From JAJFUV01 sp964561215 (GTDB lineage Bacteria > Acidobacteriota > Terriglobia > Bryobacterales > Bryobacteraceae), in contig CAZLOS010000050.1 in the NCBI GenBank assembly GCA_964561215.1, positions 1 to 33,330 of the forward strand: 33,330 nucleotides of DNA, in the 5' to 3' direction. Shown piece after piece: positions 1-7,170 of the stretch. The translations under genes were made by a program, and so were the position numbers. The notes beneath the pieces are model-generated. The model was not told the DNA's origin and did not search any database. It saw only the letters and a list, made by a program, of their open reading frames with translations. Position 1 is the stretch's first letter, and each line of letters opens with the position of its first letter.

Positions 1-804
1 ACTTCAGCGTGGACGGCACGCTGATCGAGGCCTGGGCGAGCCAGAAGAGTTTTCAGAAGAAGGACGGTGGCGACGACGAGCCAGGCCAGTTCCGCGGCCA
101 GAAGCGCAGCAACGAAACCCACGAATCGAAGACCGACCCGGACTCGCGTTTGTACCGCAAGGGTAACGGGCAGGAAGCCAAGCTGGGATATCTGGGCCAC
201 GTACTGATGGAGAATCGCAATGGCCTGGTGATAGACGCGCTGCTGACCCATGCCGACGGCACGGCGGAGCGCGACGCGGCGTTGCTGCTGTTGCACGACA
301 AGTGGTGCGCGCGGCGGCGGCGCGGATTGCGAGGCTCGATGACCGTGGGCGCCGACAAGGGTTACGACACGCGAGACTTTGTGGATACCGTGCGGGAGAT
401 GAAGATCCGTCCGCACGTGGCACAGAACACGATGCGAAGCGGCGGCAGCGCGATTGACGGACGGACAGCGCGGCATGCCAGCTATCGCATCAGCCTGGGG
501 AAACGGCCGCTGATAGAGAAGATATTCGGTTGGATGAAGCAAACCGGCGGCATGAAGAAAACCAAGTTGCGGGGCCTGCTGAAAGTCAGTTGGCAGTTCC
601 TGATGACAGCGGCAGCATACAACCTGTGGCGGCTTCCGAGGTTACAACAGGCCGAAGTGTGACCGGGCGGCGAAAAGCGGCGTTTTTCAACACGCCGCGC
701 CGCCGCCGAGGACCAAATCCGGCCCTTGAAACGCCTCAATCGGCCCCGCTTTCGCGATCCTGGCATGCAATTGTCGTTGCCGAACCGGGTTTTTCAACAA
801 GTTC
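1..804 (+). mobile_element. IS5-family insertion sequence, right-hand part (left end outside window)
   Basis: The segment holds the 3' part of a DDE transposase gene and about 140 bases of trailing sequence. It ends at GGGTTTTTCAACAAGTTC, next to the tetranucleotide CTAG at 805-808. Beyond this point an interrupted helicase reading frame begins on the opposite strand, which places the element's boundary. Some IS5-group elements duplicate YTAR-type targets, and CTAG fits. The left terminal repeat is outside the window, so the inverted repeat cannot be checked. A short inverted repeat (GCGGCGT at 677-683, ACGCCGC at 692-698) lies after the transposase stop codon and may act in termination. Confidence 0.75.
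3..662 (+). CDS. IS5-family DDE transposase, 5'-truncated by window edge
   Basis: The transposase cuts and joins the ends of its own IS. The frame is open from base 3 (F-S-V-D-G-T-L-I-E-A-W), so the gene begins before the window and the GTG at position 9 is not its start. The three acidic residues expected of a DDE/RNase H fold are visible: D in VDGTLIEAW, D in VGADKGYD, and E in LIEKIFGWMK. The C-terminal YNLWRLPRL is also typical of IS5/IS1182-like transposases. The visible reading frame has no frameshift or internal stop, so the C-terminal two thirds at least appear intact. The family is confident; the subgroup is not. Confidence 0.9.
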   Translation, partial: FSVDGTLIEAWASQKSFQKKDGGDDEPGQFRGQKRSNETHESKTDPDSRLYRKGNGQEAKLGYLGHVLMENRNGLVIDALLTHADGTAERDAALLLLHDKWCARRRRGLRGSMTVGADKGYDTRDFVDTVREMKIRPHVAQNTMRSGGSAIDGRTARHASYRISLGKRPLIEKIFGWMKQTGGMKKTKLRGLLKVSWQFLMTAAAYNLWRLPRLQQAEV

Positions 805-808
805 CTAG
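805..808. repeat. Putative IS target duplication (CTAG), right copy
   Basis: CTAG lies exactly between the last base of the IS terminal sequence and the resumption of the helicase frame. It matches the YTAR target preference known for part of the IS5 family. The partner copy would be left of the window, so this is inferred from position only. Confidence 0.4.
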
Positions 809-1195
809 AGGCGAAAAAGCTAAATCATTGGATTGGTGTTCAGGTACGACGCAGCGGCGTTTGAACTCGTCCACTTCGCGAACCCATTTACGGTAGAGCG
901 CGTGATTATTCGGCGTTAGGACGAGCACGCGCTGGTAACAGCCTTGTATGTCCCCTTCGACGCGAGACTGTTTGAGGTGGGCAAGAATCGAATAGGCAAG
1001 GCCCAGGGCGACGAACGTTTTCCCCATCCCCACCTCATCCGCGAGAATCTGGATCTCAAACCGCTGCTCCGGGTTCGGATTGAAGAACCGATCCAGCAAG
1101 GCATCCACCGTGGCCTGCTGGCGTGCGGCATCTCTGGGGTCCTTAATCCGCGTGCGATCACGCCCCAGATCGAAGTCACTAGAACGTGCGATCAT
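805..1195 (-). pseudogene. SNF2-like helicase/ATPase N-terminal fragment, cut off by the IS
   Basis: Only about 130 residues remain. They include a Walker A motif of the SNF2 type (LADEVGMGKT, about residues 51-60) and the following helix and strand leading to VLVLTPNN, as in motif Ia of superfamily 2 ATPases. The DEAD/DEAH box and the whole second RecA lobe are missing. The frame runs into the IS and stops a few codons later (…LAFSPLGTC), so no functional ATPase can be made from this copy. The start ATG overlaps the stop of the upstream PLD gene by 4 bases (ATGA), showing that it was the third gene of a translationally coupled operon. The intact protein presumably moved along or remodelled nucleic acid for the PLD nuclease partner. 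That role is inferred from the pairing, not seen. Confidence 0.8.
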
Positions 1196-3306
1196 TCGAT
1201 GGACCTTGGCCCGCCCGACAAGACGGTCTTTCTGTAACGATTAAAAGGCTTCGTAGCCAAAAGCTCGCGGTGCGACGTGATTAGTTGTTCGAGGATCGAT
1301 GAGATTCCGTTCGTGGCATCCCGAAGATCTCGGCGCCACGCCGCAGAAAGCCTCTCAGGGACAGAGAAAGAGTCGGCGTAGTTGAGGCACACCAAAATCT
1401 CGACCAGTTGGAACGCAGCAGCCATGGGGGTACGGACTCCCGAGTCCACGGCCTCACGGACCGTTTGTGCGAGTGCCAGCGGGCTCACGGGCCCGAGCAA
1501 CGCCAAGCGCATGGATGGCTCTGACTGCGTCGAGGCTGCAAGATCCTGGCGGATACCGGTGAGCGCCTCGACAAATTCCCGGATCTGGTATGACTGAATT
1601 CGGGATTTGTCGACGCCCGCCACCGGAACTGCGGGCAGTGGCGAACTACCCGCATGACCAGTGGGCGGATCGGGATCGGGGAAGAGTTCCTCCCATGAAA
1701 TCCGGCCCTGATAGTAAGAGAGCAGATCCGTCTCCTGAATACGCTGGCGCCCCGGCGAGATGGGCAGTCGCAGACGGGCAGACGCTTCCACGTTCAGTGG
1801 TACGGCTCTGCCACAAGGGCATTCATCCCAACAAATCAGGACCTCCTGGTCGGTCAACAGACGTGTCAGCGTCGGCGCCGGCAAGGGCACCTGGACACGT
1901 GCGCTTGGTGCCTCGCCAGTGGTCTCGATGTGGACAAGAGTTTCGCCTGGAAATCCCTCCTTGTCGAGAAGCTTCGCGGACCATGCGTGGGGATCTCCGG
2001 TAACATCCAGTTCGATGACAAGCTCAAGCTCATCATCATCCGGGCTCACGGGCGAAAGGAGAACCTGCCGAACGAATTCCGGCCACGGGTCATCTTCGGG
2101 ACCTTGATCCGGGGCTTGGAAGGACTGGAAGTTGCCGCTAGCGAGGAGGACGGGCTGGCCGACGAGATCCGGCATCAGTCGGTCGAAAACGCCAGCGTGA
2201 ATCGAGCGGCGGACGATCAGCCCTGCCTCCACATTAGCGGCAATTCGGTCGTTGAGGAAACCCCATCCATGCGCGGTGAAGTTCGCCGAACCGAGATAGG
2301 CCAGACCGCTCCTCGCACCTTCCAGGAGAACGGCCTTTGCATGGAGCGCGCGTGAACCGGTGAAGCCGTCCATTCCACCCAGTTCTTCTTCAAGAACCTT
2401 CGGGCTTACCGCTTGGGCGGTAGCTCTTACGCCAAGCCCCGCCCAGTCATAAGATGCGTATCCGAGAGGCAGTATGGGCAGAATATGCCCGTCGGCCCCT
2501 TCAAAGGCGTCAGTGAGCAGCCGGACCTCAGCATCAACCGCTAACGCTTCCGTTTTCCTCATCTGGTTGAGGATGGCGGACAGCGTGAGCCCGGCATCGT
2601 CGGACCAAAACGGGGAAATAATAGTCAAGCGCTTGATCGTTTCGCCGGTGGGCCATCGATCGAGGAATTCCCGCCACAGTTTTGTTTTGCCGTGGGTCCA
2701 AAGAAAAGTGATATCCGGGTTGCCACTCTCCTTCATCCACGGCCGTAACGTATCGAGAGAGTCCGCAAAGAGTGCGCGAGCCCCATCGGGCAGCCATGGG
2801 GCGAGTGCCGTGCGGGCGCCATCTAGGGCCTGGGCAATGAGCGCGGCTTCATTTCTGGAGCCTTGGGTAGCCGTTAGGATGGCAACTATTTCGCGATTAC
2901 GCCGGTAACCTCGTTCGGTCAAATTCGCGCTGCCGACGATCAACCGCACCGCGCGCTCGAAGAGAACGAGCGTAACCTTGGCGTGAAGCGCCGAACCGTG
3001 CGGCGTCACGACTGGTTGAACCTCAAGGCGCAGGGAACGGGGGCGCCCGCGATAACGGCGGGCATCCGTTAGGATCACGGCGGTGTCGAGTTGAGAAAGG
3101 TGCTTTTCGATCTCAATCCGTGTCGCCCAACTGCGGTCGTCCCAGGCACCGAGGCCGAAGACGGATGGTAGGAAATCCATTTCAAGGAAATCGGGACTGA
3201 GTTCATACGTCGAGCTGAAAAGACCGCGCATAGTGCCCCAGCGCGTCGGATCAGGCACCAGTTTGTCGATGAGCTTACGGGCGCTGATGCCGGATGAGTC
3301 GGTCAT
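1192..3306 (-). CDS. PLD-superfamily protein with two HxK motifs (putative nuclease of a defence operon)
   Basis: The product has 704 residues. Two phospholipase D-type half sites are visible: LHAK at about 107-110 followed by GSANLT at 125-130, and LHAK at about 321-324 followed by GSANFT at 339-344. In the PLD superfamily the two HxK motifs of one chain, or of a dimer, form one active site that cleaves phosphodiesters through a phosphohistidine. The usual Asp four residues after the Lys is not obvious, a variation also known in defence-associated PLD proteins. The C-terminal half (about 350-704) has no motif I recognise. The start ATG overlaps the preceding stop by 4 bases, and the stop overlaps the helicase start in the same way. 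DISARM drmC and other antiviral loci pair PLD proteins with SNF2-type helicases, which suggests a nucleic-acid substrate. Confidence 0.8.
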   Translation of the reverse strand: MTDSSGISARKLIDKLVPDPTRWGTMRGLFSSTYELSPDFLEMDFLPSVFGLGAWDDRSWATRIEIEKHLSQLDTAVILTDARRYRGRPRSLRLEVQPVVTPHGSALHAKVTLVLFERAVRLIVGSANLTERGYRRNREIVAILTATQGSRNEAALIAQALDGARTALAPWLPDGARALFADSLDTLRPWMKESGNPDITFLWTHGKTKLWREFLDRWPTGETIKRLTIISPFWSDDAGLTLSAILNQMRKTEALAVDAEVRLLTDAFEGADGHILPILPLGYASYDWAGLGVRATAQAVSPKVLEEELGGMDGFTGSRALHAKAVLLEGARSGLAYLGSANFTAHGWGFLNDRIAANVEAGLIVRRSIHAGVFDRLMPDLVGQPVLLASGNFQSFQAPDQGPEDDPWPEFVRQVLLSPVSPDDDELELVIELDVTGDPHAWSAKLLDKEGFPGETLVHIETTGEAPSARVQVPLPAPTLTRLLTDQEVLICWDECPCGRAVPLNVEASARLRLPISPGRQRIQETDLLSYYQGRISWEELFPDPDPPTGHAGSSPLPAVPVAGVDKSRIQSYQIREFVEALTGIRQDLAASTQSEPSMRLALLGPVSPLALAQTVREAVDSGVRTPMAAAFQLVEILVCLNYADSFSVPERLSAAWRRDLRDATNGISSILEQLITSHRELLATKPFNRYRKTVLSGGPRSIE

Positions 3307-4628
3307 GACTGAGCACCTTTTATCGAAGCCAAAGCGAAGGCATCGGCGGCGTTCAGCCTGTACGTGTGCGCCTGAATTTGCTCAGGCAATGTCGCCTCCC
3401 AATCTACTCCACCAGCGCGGGTCATTGTCAGATTGACGCGGTCATCGTCAATCTCCATCCAAGGCATCTTTCGGCGACCGCGATCGAATTTCCCATGCTG
3501 AATGTCAGCGTGGCGGTTAAGAACTGCCCCGACGTAAGCACAAATATCGCCGGACGTCGCGCTGGCTTCTTCAAGGAACGTCCGCACGTCCGAGAGGCGC
3601 TCTATACCAGAGCGAAAAGCTGCATCCTTGCCCTCGTCGAGGATGCTGGCGAGTTTCTGGACACGACCAGAAAGGCAGTCCCTCACGGACTGCACAACAG
3701 TATCATTCTGCAGCTCGGACATCTTGACCGACGCGGCGGCATGATGGCGGCATAGCCACAGCAGCCGCTCGAAAGTGAGCATGGCAAGCTGATAGCACGC
3801 TTCGTACTCTTGGATGCATTGGATAGCTTCCCAAAGATCTTGGCACTCGTCCTTTCCTTTCACCGCTCGCGCTATTCTCTTAAGCCGATCCAGTTCGGCC
3901 TCTTCGTCATCCTTTTGTGGACATTGGAGCAAAAGCCCAACCGTGCGGGATCTAACCGGATTCCCATGCAGTGCCTCGTAGAGGCACTTGGCTTCTCCGG
4001 GCTGGACCTCGGCCTCGATGTGAGCCTGCTCACCCCATGTTTTTAGTGTCGTCAACGGGACTTCGCCGTCATTGAGAACCGCTTGGCGCAGAGTGCTCGG
4101 CAATCTCGTCTCTGCATAGAATGCCGCAGCAGCGGCTTCACCGAGAGCAGGTGTTAGGGAAAGGTCTTCGCGATTAAGCAAGCGCAAACCGCTTGCGACG
4201 TTAGCGTAGATGCCAATCACGCCGTATTGGCTTTGACGTGACAAAAGTGGATACTGTGCGGTTGTCCGCGTCGCTCCCGAACGCCAAAGCTCATTCGCCC
4301 GCGCCTGCGCGTACGTGATGCCGCGAACCCCGCTTGAACCGTCTGGTCGGGCGAGCACATTCGCCAATGCCCAGAAACGTTCCAGGCGGAGAATGGTTTC
4401 CTGACGGCGTTTGCGAGCCACTTCGCGCCGGGCAGTATCAAGTGTGCCGTCGCCCAGGTAGATTCCTGCGCAAAGAAGCCCGAAGTACCTTGGATGAGAT
4501 GCGACGTTGGTGAGGCCGGGAAGGATCTTGTCCGCGAGCAACAAATATCCCCGTTCAAAACCGAGGGGATCGATACTCGTGCCGGGCAAGTCAGACGGAT
4601 CATACGCAGTTAGGAACAAGTCGAGCAT
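3303..4628 (-). CDS. DUF6361-like protein, first gene of the PLD/helicase operon
   Basis: The product has 441 residues and no transmembrane segment. The N-terminus reads YDPSDLPGTSIDPLGFERGY and then LADKILPGLTNV…HPRYFGLL (about residues 31-52). The pattern 'PG-(L/T)-x-N/T … R-(A/P)-R-Y-F' resembles the conserved N-terminal region of DUF6361 proteins, which are often encoded beside PLD/helicase genes. This assignment is from memory and only moderately sure. The remainder is helix-rich with scattered Cys/His (for example LLWLCRHHAAA) but no catalytic motif I can name. It is the lead gene of a three-gene operon with 4-bp overlaps. No clear Shine-Dalgarno precedes the ATG. It could recognise a phage component or assemble the complex; neither can be read from sequence. 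Confidence 0.7.
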   Translation of the reverse strand: MLDLFLTAYDPSDLPGTSIDPLGFERGYLLLADKILPGLTNVASHPRYFGLLCAGIYLGDGTLDTARREVARKRRQETILRLERFWALANVLARPDGSSGVRGITYAQARANELWRSGATRTTAQYPLLSRQSQYGVIGIYANVASGLRLLNREDLSLTPALGEAAAAAFYAETRLPSTLRQAVLNDGEVPLTTLKTWGEQAHIEAEVQPGEAKCLYEALHGNPVRSRTVGLLLQCPQKDDEEAELDRLKRIARAVKGKDECQDLWEAIQCIQEYEACYQLAMLTFERLLWLCRHHAAASVKMSELQNDTVVQSVRDCLSGRVQKLASILDEGKDAAFRSGIERLSDVRTFLEEASATSGDICAYVGAVLNRHADIQHGKFDRGRRKMPWMEIDDDRVNLTMTRAGGVDWEATLPEQIQAHTYRLNAADAFALASIKGAQS

Positions 4629-4652
4629 TTTGATATGCGATGCTAACCGAAC

Positions 4653-4750
4653 CTGTCAAACAAGAGCCCGATGGAGTCTCCTCTTTGGGATCTCAAAGGA
4701 CTCATTGTAGATCCACCAAGGAACGCCGGAGCTTGGGCAGGTTTTGACAG
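4653..4750. promoter_or_regulatory. Divergent intergenic region with inverted TTGACAG elements
   Basis: The 214-bp gap between the minus-strand defence operon and the plus-strand small gene holds CTGTCAAA (4653-4660) and its inverse TTTGACAG (4743-4750). Each contains a perfect TTGACA -35 hexamer, facing outward toward the gene it could serve. The leftward copy is followed after 17 bases by ATATCA, directly before the ATG at 4628. The rightward copy has only weak -10 matches (GGCTAT or TATCTT). A small hairpin, CCCCT/AGGGG, lies just right of the second copy. Divergent promoters are plausible, but the -10 boxes are poor. Confidence 0.25.
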
Positions 4751-4842
4751 ACCCCTGAATTGGAGGGGCTATCTTCTGTCGCCCCGATCATATTGCTTGG
4801 CAAAACATCCGATTTCTGTTGCACCAGGGCACCACCCGATCA

Positions 4843-5106
4843 ATGAATCGATGTGCCATGGACCTCGAATTCGGTGTCCCGTATCACCGCAAGACAATCG
4901 ACCAGTGCCGGGTGATTGGCGCGCGCGGCGGCCGGCGCAGTGGCATGGTCAGGCGTGCACGTCAGATGGGCCGGATTACTGAGGCAACAACCGGCCACTC
5001 GGAGCCGCGATTGGAAACAGTGCATGAGGCGTGCCTGCTTCTTGACGAGCAGTTCCCACATCTGCGGAACGCATGGTCCCGGACAGCGCGGCGGCCAGCC
5101 GCGTAG
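4843..5106 (+). CDS. Small basic protein of unknown function
   Basis: The product has about 87 residues from the ATG at 4843, or 82 from the ATG at 4858 (MDLEFGVPYHRK). No strong ribosome binding site distinguishes the two starts. The sequence is Arg-rich in the first half (GARGGRRSGMVRRARQM) and ends with a helix-like segment, TVHEACLLLDEQFPHLRNAW. I do not recognise a named family, although similar short proteins occur near phage-like elements in soil bacteria as far as I recall. It is the only plus-strand gene at the left side of the satellite-like module and lies convergent with the early operon. It may be accessory cargo or the first gene past the element's left end. Confidence 0.5.
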   Translation: MNRCAMDLEFGVPYHRKTIDQCRVIGARGGRRSGMVRRARQMGRITEATTGHSEPRLETVHEACLLLDEQFPHLRNAWSRTARRPAA

Positions 5107-5146
5107 AATGCCACACACCGCGCACCCTGCGCGGCAGGGCGACCCG

Positions 5147-5365
5147 TTACCGCAAGCCGCCCATGAACTCGCGGTTGGTGAGATCCGGGCGTAGCGGCGC
5201 CGCTTTCGGGATGTCCGGCACGGCGACGCGGAACCGCACGCGGCGCTGGCCTGCGGATTCATCGACGCGGCGCCAGCCGGCGTTGGCGGGGTGGCGCGGG
5301 TCGTTGATATCTAACTCGGGCTGCCGCCGGTCCTGGCGGAAGAGGTCTTTCAAAAACGTCAGCAT
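5147..5365 (-). CDS. Small hypothetical protein, last gene of the early operon
   Basis: The product has 72 residues, beginning MLTFLKDLFRQDRR and then rich in charged residues and prolines. A good Shine-Dalgarno (AGGAGG) sits 7 bases before the ATG, which strongly supports the small gene. No transmembrane segment or known motif is visible. About 106 non-coding bases separate it from the upstream 82-aa gene, more than elsewhere in the operon. Function unknown. Confidence 0.65.
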   Translation of the reverse strand: MLTFLKDLFRQDRRQPELDINDPRHPANAGWRRVDESAGQRRVRFRVAVPDIPKAAPLRPDLTNREFMGGLR

Positions 5366-5471
5366 GGTCCATTCCTCCTGGGCGGGTACGAGGCAGAAGT
5401 GAGCCTCGGGACCGCCCTCCCGGCGCTGCGAAGGAGGATCAGCACCGGCCTCAACCTTGTCGCCAGCGCGG

Positions 5472-5720
5472 TCAACGCTGGACGATCTGAATCCCGGCCG
5501 AGCGCAATGTGTTCACCAGCGTGCGGGCGTTATGCTCGGCGCGGTAGCGCGCGTAGACCTCCGGGTCGGCTTCGAGCGCGCGAGCCACGGCCTGCTCTTT
5601 CGTGACTGCCGTCGTCGTGCCGGGCACGTACAAGCCCGGCAGGCTCGCACCGCGGAATTTCAAGGCTGCCGCATCGCGCGCGGCTTCGGATTCGAGTTGT
5701 TTGAACGTCTTCGTCTCCAT
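5472..5720 (-). CDS. Small phage-associated hypothetical protein
   Basis: The product has 82 residues from the ATG at 5720 (METKTFKQLESEAARD). This start is preceded by GAGGAGA at about 8 bases, and it is preferred over the longer open frame that extends to 5903, which merely shadows the upstream gene. The C-terminal half (EADPEVYARYRAEHN followed by RTLVNTLRSAG) looks like an amphipathic helix of the kind seen in small phage head-region or protease-linked proteins. Its exact role is unknown. It sits 20 bases downstream of the coiled-coil gene in the same operon. Confidence 0.65.
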   Translation of the reverse strand: METKTFKQLESEAARDAAALKFRGASLPGLYVPGTTTAVTKEQAVARALEADPEVYARYRAEHNARTLVNTLRSAGIQIVQR

Positions 5721-5740
5721 GATGTTGTCTCCTCTCGTGG

Positions 5741-6379
5741 CTACGCGGCCGGCGGGTTCTCCGCCAGCCAGTCTTCGGGCACGCGGGCGATGGCCAGCCC
5801 GCTGAGTTGCTCGGCCAGCGGGCGGATGTGCTGGCTGCTGCCCACGAACTCGGTCTCCAGGTACTTGCGCAAACCCGCCGCGAGCGCGGCCCTGGTCGAA
5901 CAACCCTTCAACGACCGGGTGAACGCACCGCCCTCCCGCTGGTAGCTGACGAGCAGTCCGCTGATGGACTCCAGGCGGCCTGCCGCTTCCTGGTAGAGAT
6001 GGTCGACCGCTTCGGCTTCCTGCTGAATCCTGGTGGCCACCGCCGCGCGCCGGGTCCGCCGCTGCTCGATCTCCTGCCGTTGTTCCACATCGTCGAGTTT
6101 CTTCATCTCGGCGCGGGCCAGCTCGACGCCGCAGCGGAGCGAATCGAGCCTGCGCTCTACTTCGCGCTCTTCGGCTTCGAGTATGGCGGCGGCTTCGGGA
6201 TTCGCTCCAAACACCAGCGCCGCACCCGCGGCCTCGCGCCGCTTGCTGCGCTTCTCGTTCAAATCGTGCTCGGCCTCGACGGCTTCGCGTTCGAGTTCAC
6301 CCACGCGGTCGCGCCACTCGGCAGTGGTCGCAGGCGTTCGCGGGGTCAGTTCATTCGTTGTTGCTTGCTTCGGTTTCAT
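5741..6379 (-). CDS. Coiled-coil protein downstream of the TerS-like gene
   Basis: The product has 212 residues. Residues about 20-150 are strongly charged, with long runs of Glu/Arg/Ala heptads (for example LEREAVEAEHDLNEKRSKRR and AEEREVERRLDSL), so a long coiled coil is expected. The C-terminus (VPEDWLAENPPAA) is short and non-helical. A Shine-Dalgarno (AAAGGAGA) lies inside the end of the upstream gene, and the two genes overlap by 29 bases, so translation is probably coupled. Lying immediately after a terminase-small-subunit-like gene, it could be a packaging or scaffold accessory protein. No specific family is recognised. Confidence 0.7.
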   Translation of the reverse strand: MKPKQATTNELTPRTPATTAEWRDRVGELEREAVEAEHDLNEKRSKRREAAGAALVFGANPEAAAILEAEEREVERRLDSLRCGVELARAEMKKLDDVEQRQEIEQRRTRRAAVATRIQQEAEAVDHLYQEAAGRLESISGLLVSYQREGGAFTRSLKGCSTRAALAAGLRKYLETEFVGSSQHIRPLAEQLSGLAIARVPEDWLAENPPAA

Positions 6380-6899
6380 TCGGTCTCTTCTCCTTTTCCA
6401 AGTTGTCTGCCAACATGTTCAACACCGTACGAATCTCGGCCGAGAGAATCATCTCGACGGCGGCGAGGTTCAGCTTGCCGGCGATGCTCGCGGCCATTTC
6501 GGCCGGCATTCCCACTTCCTCCATCGCGCGCCGGATCTCGGCGGCCGCCGCACCGCAGCAGCGCGTGGGGATGTTCATGCACGCATCGCGGATGCGGCGG
6601 GCCGCATTGAACGCCGCGATCTTCACTTCCGCCGTTGGCAGTAGTTCGCCCGCAAGCCGCTTGAGCTGCATGTCGGCGAGCCCCGCCTTCGACACCATGT
6701 AGACCGTGCGTGCGCGGAGCAGCTTGCTGCCGTCGCCTGCGGGCGTGATCGTGTTCTCCGCCCACTGCCTGTCCGCCAGCGCCGGATCGATCCTGCCGTC
6801 CGGCAACGTGGTGATTCGCCCCTCAGCGATGGCGCGCTGCACAGCGGAATGTCGCACGCCGCGCCGCCGCGCGTATTCTCGCTGGCTGAGTGGTTGCAT
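6351..6899 (-). CDS. Terminase-small-subunit-like (Nu1/TerS-type) DNA-binding protein
   Basis: The product has 182 residues. The N-terminus (SQREYARRRGVRHSAVQRA, about 5-23) is a helix-turn-helix of the kind in phage Nu1/TerS proteins, followed by DGRIDPALADRQWAENT. The middle and C-terminal part (ARRIRDACMNIP, then EIRRAMEEVG and EIRTVLNMLADNLEK) is all-helical, as in TerS oligomerisation domains that hold the pac or cos site. No large terminase subunit follows. A lone TerS beside a primase is characteristic of phage-inducible islands, which use their own TerS to redirect a helper phage's packaging. Alternatively it could be an ordinary phage TerS whose neighbour has been lost, or a generic HTH protein. 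Confidence 0.6.
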   Translation of the reverse strand: MQPLSQREYARRRGVRHSAVQRAIAEGRITTLPDGRIDPALADRQWAENTITPAGDGSKLLRARTVYMVSKAGLADMQLKRLAGELLPTAEVKIAAFNAARRIRDACMNIPTRCCGAAAAEIRRAMEEVGMPAEMAASIAGKLNLAAVEMILSAEIRTVLNMLADNLEKEKRPNETEASNNE

Positions 6900-7043
6900 C
6901 GTCTTGTTTGCCTCATCTGTTACCGGCCATCACGGCCACTGGCCACTCGGTTTCGAAGCCAAACGCTGGTGAAACCGCGCAGCCGGGCGACCCGCCGCCG
7001 TCCCGCCCAGGAAGGACCCATGCCTTGCACCGGGCTGTTGCCT

Positions 7044-7170
7044 GTGACGGGTTTGGCTCTCGTGACGGGTTGTGACGGGTTTTTCTGGGAAGTTTCCTCA
7101 TGTACGCGCGGCTTGGAGAAAGTTTTGAGCAAAACGCATCACAACCCGTCACCGTCAGCAAACCCGTCAC
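7044..7170. repeat. Iteron-like GTGACGGGTT array, candidate replication origin
   Basis: The decamer GTGACGGGTT occurs at 7044-7053, 7062-7071 and 7072-7081. Its inverse AACCCGTCAC occurs at 7143-7152 and 7161-7170. The outer pairs have the same 18-base period on both sides of a 61-base centre, so the array is nearly symmetrical. It lies between the primase-helicase stop codon (7167-7169, inside the last repeat) and the TerS-like gene. In staphylococcal pathogenicity islands the origin lies just downstream of the replication initiator and consists of iterons bound by that protein, which makes an origin the best guess. A regulatory or attenuator function is the alternative. Confidence 0.6.
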
